From positions 1 to 9,493 of the forward strand of contig HF991977.1 of NCBI GenBank assembly GCA_000433135.1: DNA of 9,493 nt. Reading direction: 5' to 3'. Numbering within the stretch: the first letter of the stretch is position 1; every line of letters starts with the position of its first letter. Below the pieces are notes generated by a model, which saw nothing but the letters and a program-made list of their open reading frames with translations, did not search any database and was not told the origin of the DNA. The translations under genes and the position numbers were made by a program. The stretch is from Clostridium sp. CAG:921 (GTDB taxonomy: Bacteria; Bacillota; Clostridia; TANB77; CAG-465). Shown here one piece after another: positions 7,602 to 9,493 of the stretch.

Positions 7602-7635
7602 GGGGATGTTTGATAATACAAACGTCCTCCTTTTT
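7602..7635 (+). terminator. Terminator of the 166-residue gene
   Basis: GGGGATGTTTG (7602-7612) pairs with CAAACGTCCTC (7619-7629) around a 6-nt loop, with two G-T wobbles, followed by C and five T. It begins 11 nt after the stop. Confidence 0.92.
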
Positions 7636-7639
7636 ATAT

Positions 7640-7774
7640 TAATTAATAAATTTAGTATATTAATGTATTTTATACTAGGTTTATTTTTTTCTTGTATAAA
7701 TCATATGTTTATTATATAATGTAATAATGTAGAATGAGAAGCAAAGTTATAATAAGACATTGTACGATTAGAAA
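7640..7774 (+). repeat. Promoter-bearing direct repeat, copy 1
   Basis: The core 7645-7754 aligns without gaps to 9251-9360 (constant offset 1606), with 9 mismatches in 110 bp by hand count, about 92% identity. Weaker similarity resumes at 7761-7774 (10 of 14). The match stops where copy 2 has its AAGGAG site, which is not preserved here. The repeat contains an inverted repeat (TAGTATA 7653-7659, TATACTA 7671-7677) and a promoter. It begins directly after the preceding terminator and leads into a surface-protein relic. Confidence 0.88.
7692..7720 (+). promoter_or_regulatory. Promoter inside repeat copy 1
   Basis: TTGTAT (7692-7697), 17-bp spacer, TATAAT (7715-7720). Both hexamers and the spacing are identical in copy 2. 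The inverted repeat TAGTATA-N11-TATACTA ends 14 bp before the -35 and could be an activator site. It now faces only gene debris. Confidence 0.6.
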
Positions 7775-7921
7775 AAAAATGGATATACACTTACAAATAA
7801 TACTAAAGTAAGTGGAGATTATTTAGAAAAACACGTAGAAGATTATGATAAATAGACTACAATTATTTATACTAGAAACATTGTAAGAAGAAAAGAATTG
7901 CCAAAGACTGGTCTGAATTAA
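7772..7921 (+). pseudogene. Relic of an LPXTG cell-surface protein C-terminus
   Basis: In one frame (codons beginning at 7772) the sequence reads KKNGYTLTNNTKVSGDYLEK, then HVEDYDK, a TAG stop at 7853-7855, TTIIYTRNIVRRKE and LPKTG-LN followed by a stop at 7919-7921. LPXTG is the sortase signal of wall-anchored Gram-positive proteins, and the preceding Thr/Tyr-rich text resembles an adhesin stalk. The hydrophobic segment and basic tail that normally follow LPXTG are absent, and no start codon with a ribosome binding site is visible. A terminator follows within 13 nt. I read this as the leftover 3' end of a deleted gene. A chance match is possible but less likely, given how coherent the flanking text is. 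Confidence 0.5.
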
Positions 7922-7933
7922 ATTAATTTTCAA

Positions 7934-7980
7934 AGAGTAAACAAAGTCGTAAAAAATTTGTTTACTCTATTTTCTTTTTA
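7934..7980 (+). terminator. Intrinsic terminator after the LPXTG relic
   Basis: AGAGTAAACAAA (7934-7945) and TTTGTTTACTCT (7957-7968) form a perfect 12-bp stem with an 11-nt loop, followed by ATTTTCTTTTTA. Its position 13 nt after the relic's stop supports the idea that a real gene once ended here. Confidence 0.88.
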
Positions 7981-7981
7981 G

Positions 7982-8187
7982 AAAAAGTAAAGTACAATAA
8001 AATGTTAGTTTTGAATTTTGTATGTTATTATTTGTAATCTAATTAAAATAAGAAAATATTTTTTTTATATTTTAAGAACTTTGTTAATTAAATTTTTTCA
8101 ATATAATATGAAAAAAATATTAAAATATGTAATGTTATATTAATTAACTTATATATAAATATAATTTTTTAATTAAAGAGAATATAG
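7982..8187 (+). other. AT-rich spacer without recognisable features
   Basis: About 200 bp made almost entirely of A and T with several TTAATTAA-like stretches. I see no open frame with a ribosome binding site, no RNA gene and no hairpin stronger than expected at this composition. Confidence 0.6.
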
Positions 8188-8217
8188 TTGCAATATTTAT
8201 TATAAATATGATATTAT
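8188..8217 (+). promoter_or_regulatory. Possible promoter before the split 95-residue gene
   Basis: TTGCAA (8188-8193), 18-bp spacer, TATTAT (8212-8217) preceded by TGA. The predicted start would leave only about 10 nt before the ATG at 8235. In such AT-rich DNA a match of this quality is weak evidence. Confidence 0.3.
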
Positions 8218-8234
8218 TTTAATGAAGGTTCGAG

Positions 8235-8522
8235 ATGAAAAATAAAAAAAATATAGGAAATGAAACAGCAGCCATTAAATTGTATGAAGATTTAATTGAC
8301 AATATTGTTAGTCAATATTCAAACGATTCGAGTGAATATTTATCCATATATATTGATGATGCTCTTGATCCATTGAATAAGGAATTATTATCAGAAGAAT
8401 CAAAAAAAGAAATTCTTAGCTATTCTAAGAAATATAATTATAATATATATAATATGGAAAAAGAAGACTTAATTTTATTAAATGACAATAATTATGAAAA
8501 TTTAAATGGATTATGCACATAA
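8235..8522 (+). CDS. Hypothetical protein, 95 residues; 5' part of a frameshifted gene
   Basis: An acidic, Asn/Tyr/Lys-rich protein of unknown function with no signal peptide. The text LYEDLIDNIVSQYSNDSSEY and LSEESKKEILSYSKKYNYNI looks like a helical N-terminal region. It breaks off at a TAA, while the next frame (-1) carries a convincing continuation ending in NKWKILKSN. In small clostridial proteins of similar layout, a helical LSEEDKxEIL-like segment is followed by beta strands and a final KWKI, so the two pieces probably belonged to one product of about 146 residues. The ribosome binding site is poor (AAGG at 8225-8228) and an in-frame stop (8223-8225) precedes the ATG, so an original exported N-terminus may be missing. 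Codon use matches the AT-rich background. Confidence 0.5.
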   Translation: MKNKKNIGNETAAIKLYEDLIDNIVSQYSNDSSEYLSIYIDDALDPLNKELLSEESKKEILSYSKKYNYNIYNMEKEDLILLNDNNYENLNGLCT

Positions 8523-8674
8523 ATTTTAAATTTAGCTCGTTTTCTTATAAAAAAGCAATAATTAACGTTTACTATTATGTTGATAATCAATCTTCTGGAA
8601 TACAAACTTATATGTTAGAATATAATAAAAACAAATGGAAGATATTAAAATCAAATTTTGAAATAGTATCTTAA
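8513..8674 (+). pseudogene. 3' part of the frameshifted gene (-1 frame continuation)
   Basis: Open in the -1 frame relative to the preceding piece, which it overlaps by 10 nt. It encodes about 53 residues: HINFKFSSFSYKKAIINVYY, then YVDNQSSGIQTYMLEYNKNK, then WKILKSNFEIVS. The alternating strand pattern and the KWKIL ending look like the C-terminal domain of a small protein. The ATG at 8513 has no ribosome binding site of its own. A heptamer A-AAT-TTA (8498-8504), in the zero frame of the upstream piece, would permit a -1 shift that joins them, but such heptamers are common in AT-rich DNA. Simple decay is the likelier explanation. Confidence 0.5.
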
Positions 8675-8680
8675 AAAACT

Positions 8681-9235
8681 GTTTATAAAAGAAAATTTAA
8701 CAAACAATATGGTAAATGTCCTAAACATCAAGTTGCTGATGCAGGTTATGGTTCATTTAACAACTATATATAATGTGAACAACATAATATGCAAAAATTT
8801 ATGAAATTTACAATGTTTGAGAAAGAAACAAAAGATAAAAAATATAGAAAAAATCCATATAATCAACAAACTTTAAATATGATGAAAATTATAATTTGAT
8901 TTGTCCAAATGCCAAAATAAAAATGAATATTGTCCTAAAGCTAAGAATAACAAAACTGTAAGAATAAATAAAGAATTAACGTCTATGCATGAAGAAGTTT
9001 AAAAAAAATTTTGATCTATACATGGAGCCTTACTTTGTATGAATAGAAGTATTTAGGCAGAAGGGACATATTGAATTATAAAAAATGATAATTGAAAAGT
9101 GCACATAGAATATACAGTTTACATAAAATAGGCGTAGTTAATGTTATCCCTACTGTTTTGGCGCTTTAAGCAAAAAAAATCATAATAAATTTACTACATT
9201 CTTAATAAATTTTTTATTTGACTTTTTTACAGCCC
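8681..9235 (+). pseudogene. Remnant of an IS1182-like DDE transposase (3' portion)
   Basis: Three frames must be joined. 8681-8860 gives YGKCPKHQVADAGYGSFNNY, then CEQHNMQKFMKFTMFEKETK and KYRKNPYN, with a TAA at 8771. 8875-8920 gives KYDENYNLICPN. 8925-9100 gives EYCPKAKNNKTVRINKELTS, then MHEEV, then HGALLCMNRSI-stop-AEGTY-stop-IIKND. VADAGYGS holds the second catalytic Asp (D encoded at 8738-8740) and RSI.AEGTY holds the catalytic Glu (9060-9062) typical of IS1182 transposases. The end of the frame becomes unreadable, with VVNVIPTVLAL near 9135-9168. The N-terminal half, including the first catalytic Asp, is missing. At least five stops and two frameshifts make it inactive. It ends next to repeat copy 2. 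I could not define terminal inverted repeats. Confidence 0.85.
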
Positions 9236-9245
9236 CATTTTTGTA

Positions 9246-9380
9246 TAACTAATAAATTTAGTATATTAGTCCATTTTATACTAGGTTTATTTTTTTCTTG
9301 TATAAATTACATGTTTATTATATAATGTAATCATGTAGAATTAAAAGTAAAGTTATAATATTATGGTGTGTGATAAAAAA
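9246..9380 (+). repeat. Promoter-bearing direct repeat, copy 2
   Basis: Partner of 7640-7774, with the core 9251-9360. The inverted-repeat arms TAGTATA (9259-9265) and TATACTA (9277-9283) are identical to copy 1, while three of the nine mismatches fall in the 11-nt stretch between them. Here the unit leads into an intact ribosome binding site and gene, so this copy looks like the functional one. Confidence 0.88.
9298..9326 (+). promoter_or_regulatory. Promoter inside repeat copy 2
   Basis: TTGTAT (9298-9303), 17-bp spacer, TATAAT (9321-9326). It should drive the membrane protein gene that starts at 9396, with a leader of about 65 nt. Confidence 0.65.
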
Positions 9381-9395
9381 GTAAGGAGAAAAATT

Positions 9396-9493
9396 ATGAA
9401 ACTACTTAGTGGAATTTTAGGTGGATTTTTAGGAGTGATTATAGCTATTTTTGTGGTTATAATCGTAATATATTTTGGAATCAGAAAAATTAT
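9396..9493 (+). CDS. Membrane protein, N-terminus only (runs off the window)
   Basis: Only the first 32 codons are present. They read MKLLSGILGGFLGVIIAIFV followed by VIIVIYFGIRKI: a glycine-containing hydrophobic helix (about residues 3-28) and then basic residues. This fits an N-terminal membrane anchor with the remainder probably in the cytoplasm; an uncleaved signal anchor is likelier than a cleaved signal peptide. The start is well supported by AAGGAG (9383-9388), 7 nt before the ATG. Its promoter lies in repeat copy 2. The family cannot be named from this fragment. Confidence 0.75.
   Translation, partial: MKLLSGILGGFLGVIIAIFVVIIVIYFGIRKI

Noticed and set aside
7982..8187. TTAATTAA-rich stretch as an origin, CRISPR or attachment site
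   Set aside because: No regularly spaced repeats, DnaA boxes or tRNA-derived core were found; the pattern fits plain AT richness.
8222..8245. Short frame starting at ATG 8222 overlapping the start of the 95-residue gene
   Set aside because: Seven codons, no ribosome binding site, no conservation evidence.
7640..9380. The direct repeats as ends of an intact composite mobile element
   Set aside because: No terminal inverted repeats or target-site duplications could be seen, the only transposase is dead, and the repeats carry promoter architecture instead.

Overview
The window comes from a very AT-rich, spore-forming, Gram-positive bacterium, most likely a member of the Clostridia. The evidence is a SipL-type spore morphogenesis protein (a clostridial hallmark), a YunB-type sporulation protein, Spo0A-like boxes, a tRNA-Phe T-box leader and strong AGGAGG-type ribosome binding sites. 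Every feature I can support reads on the + strand.

Positions 1-2900, sporulation block: sipL (SPOCS repeats plus a C-terminal LysM) and yunB lie 4 nt apart and look translationally coupled. After them comes a 153-residue orphan gene with its own TTGACA-17-TATAAT promoter. That promoter is preceded by two tandem 20-bp repeats, each carrying a Spo0A-box-like sequence. A hairpin terminator closes the unit.

Positions 2980-6880, phenylalanyl-tRNA synthetase operon: promoter, T-box leader with UUC (Phe) specifier, T-box terminator, pheS, pheT and a strong terminator. Uncharged tRNA-Phe should bind the leader and allow read-through into pheST. Both subunits carry signature variants that differ from the usual Bacillus-type enzyme.

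Positions 6930-7640, single-gene cassette: a 166-residue protein of unknown function. Its higher G+C and CGN arginine codons differ sharply from its neighbours. It has its own extended -10 promoter, a structured leader that can bury the ribosome binding site in a 9-bp stem, and its own terminator.

Positions 7640-9493, accessory region with much decay. A ~110-bp promoter-bearing sequence occurs twice in direct orientation, 1606 bp apart and about 92% identical. Between the copies lie a relic of an LPXTG surface protein, a perfect 12-bp-stem terminator, an AT-rich spacer, an unknown gene split by a frameshift, and a frameshifted, stop-ridden 3' part of an IS1182-like transposase. The second copy drives a membrane protein gene that runs off the window. 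The best candidates for new biology are the orphan gene behind Spo0A-like boxes, the foreign-looking cassette with its RBS-masking leader, and the duplicated promoter module.
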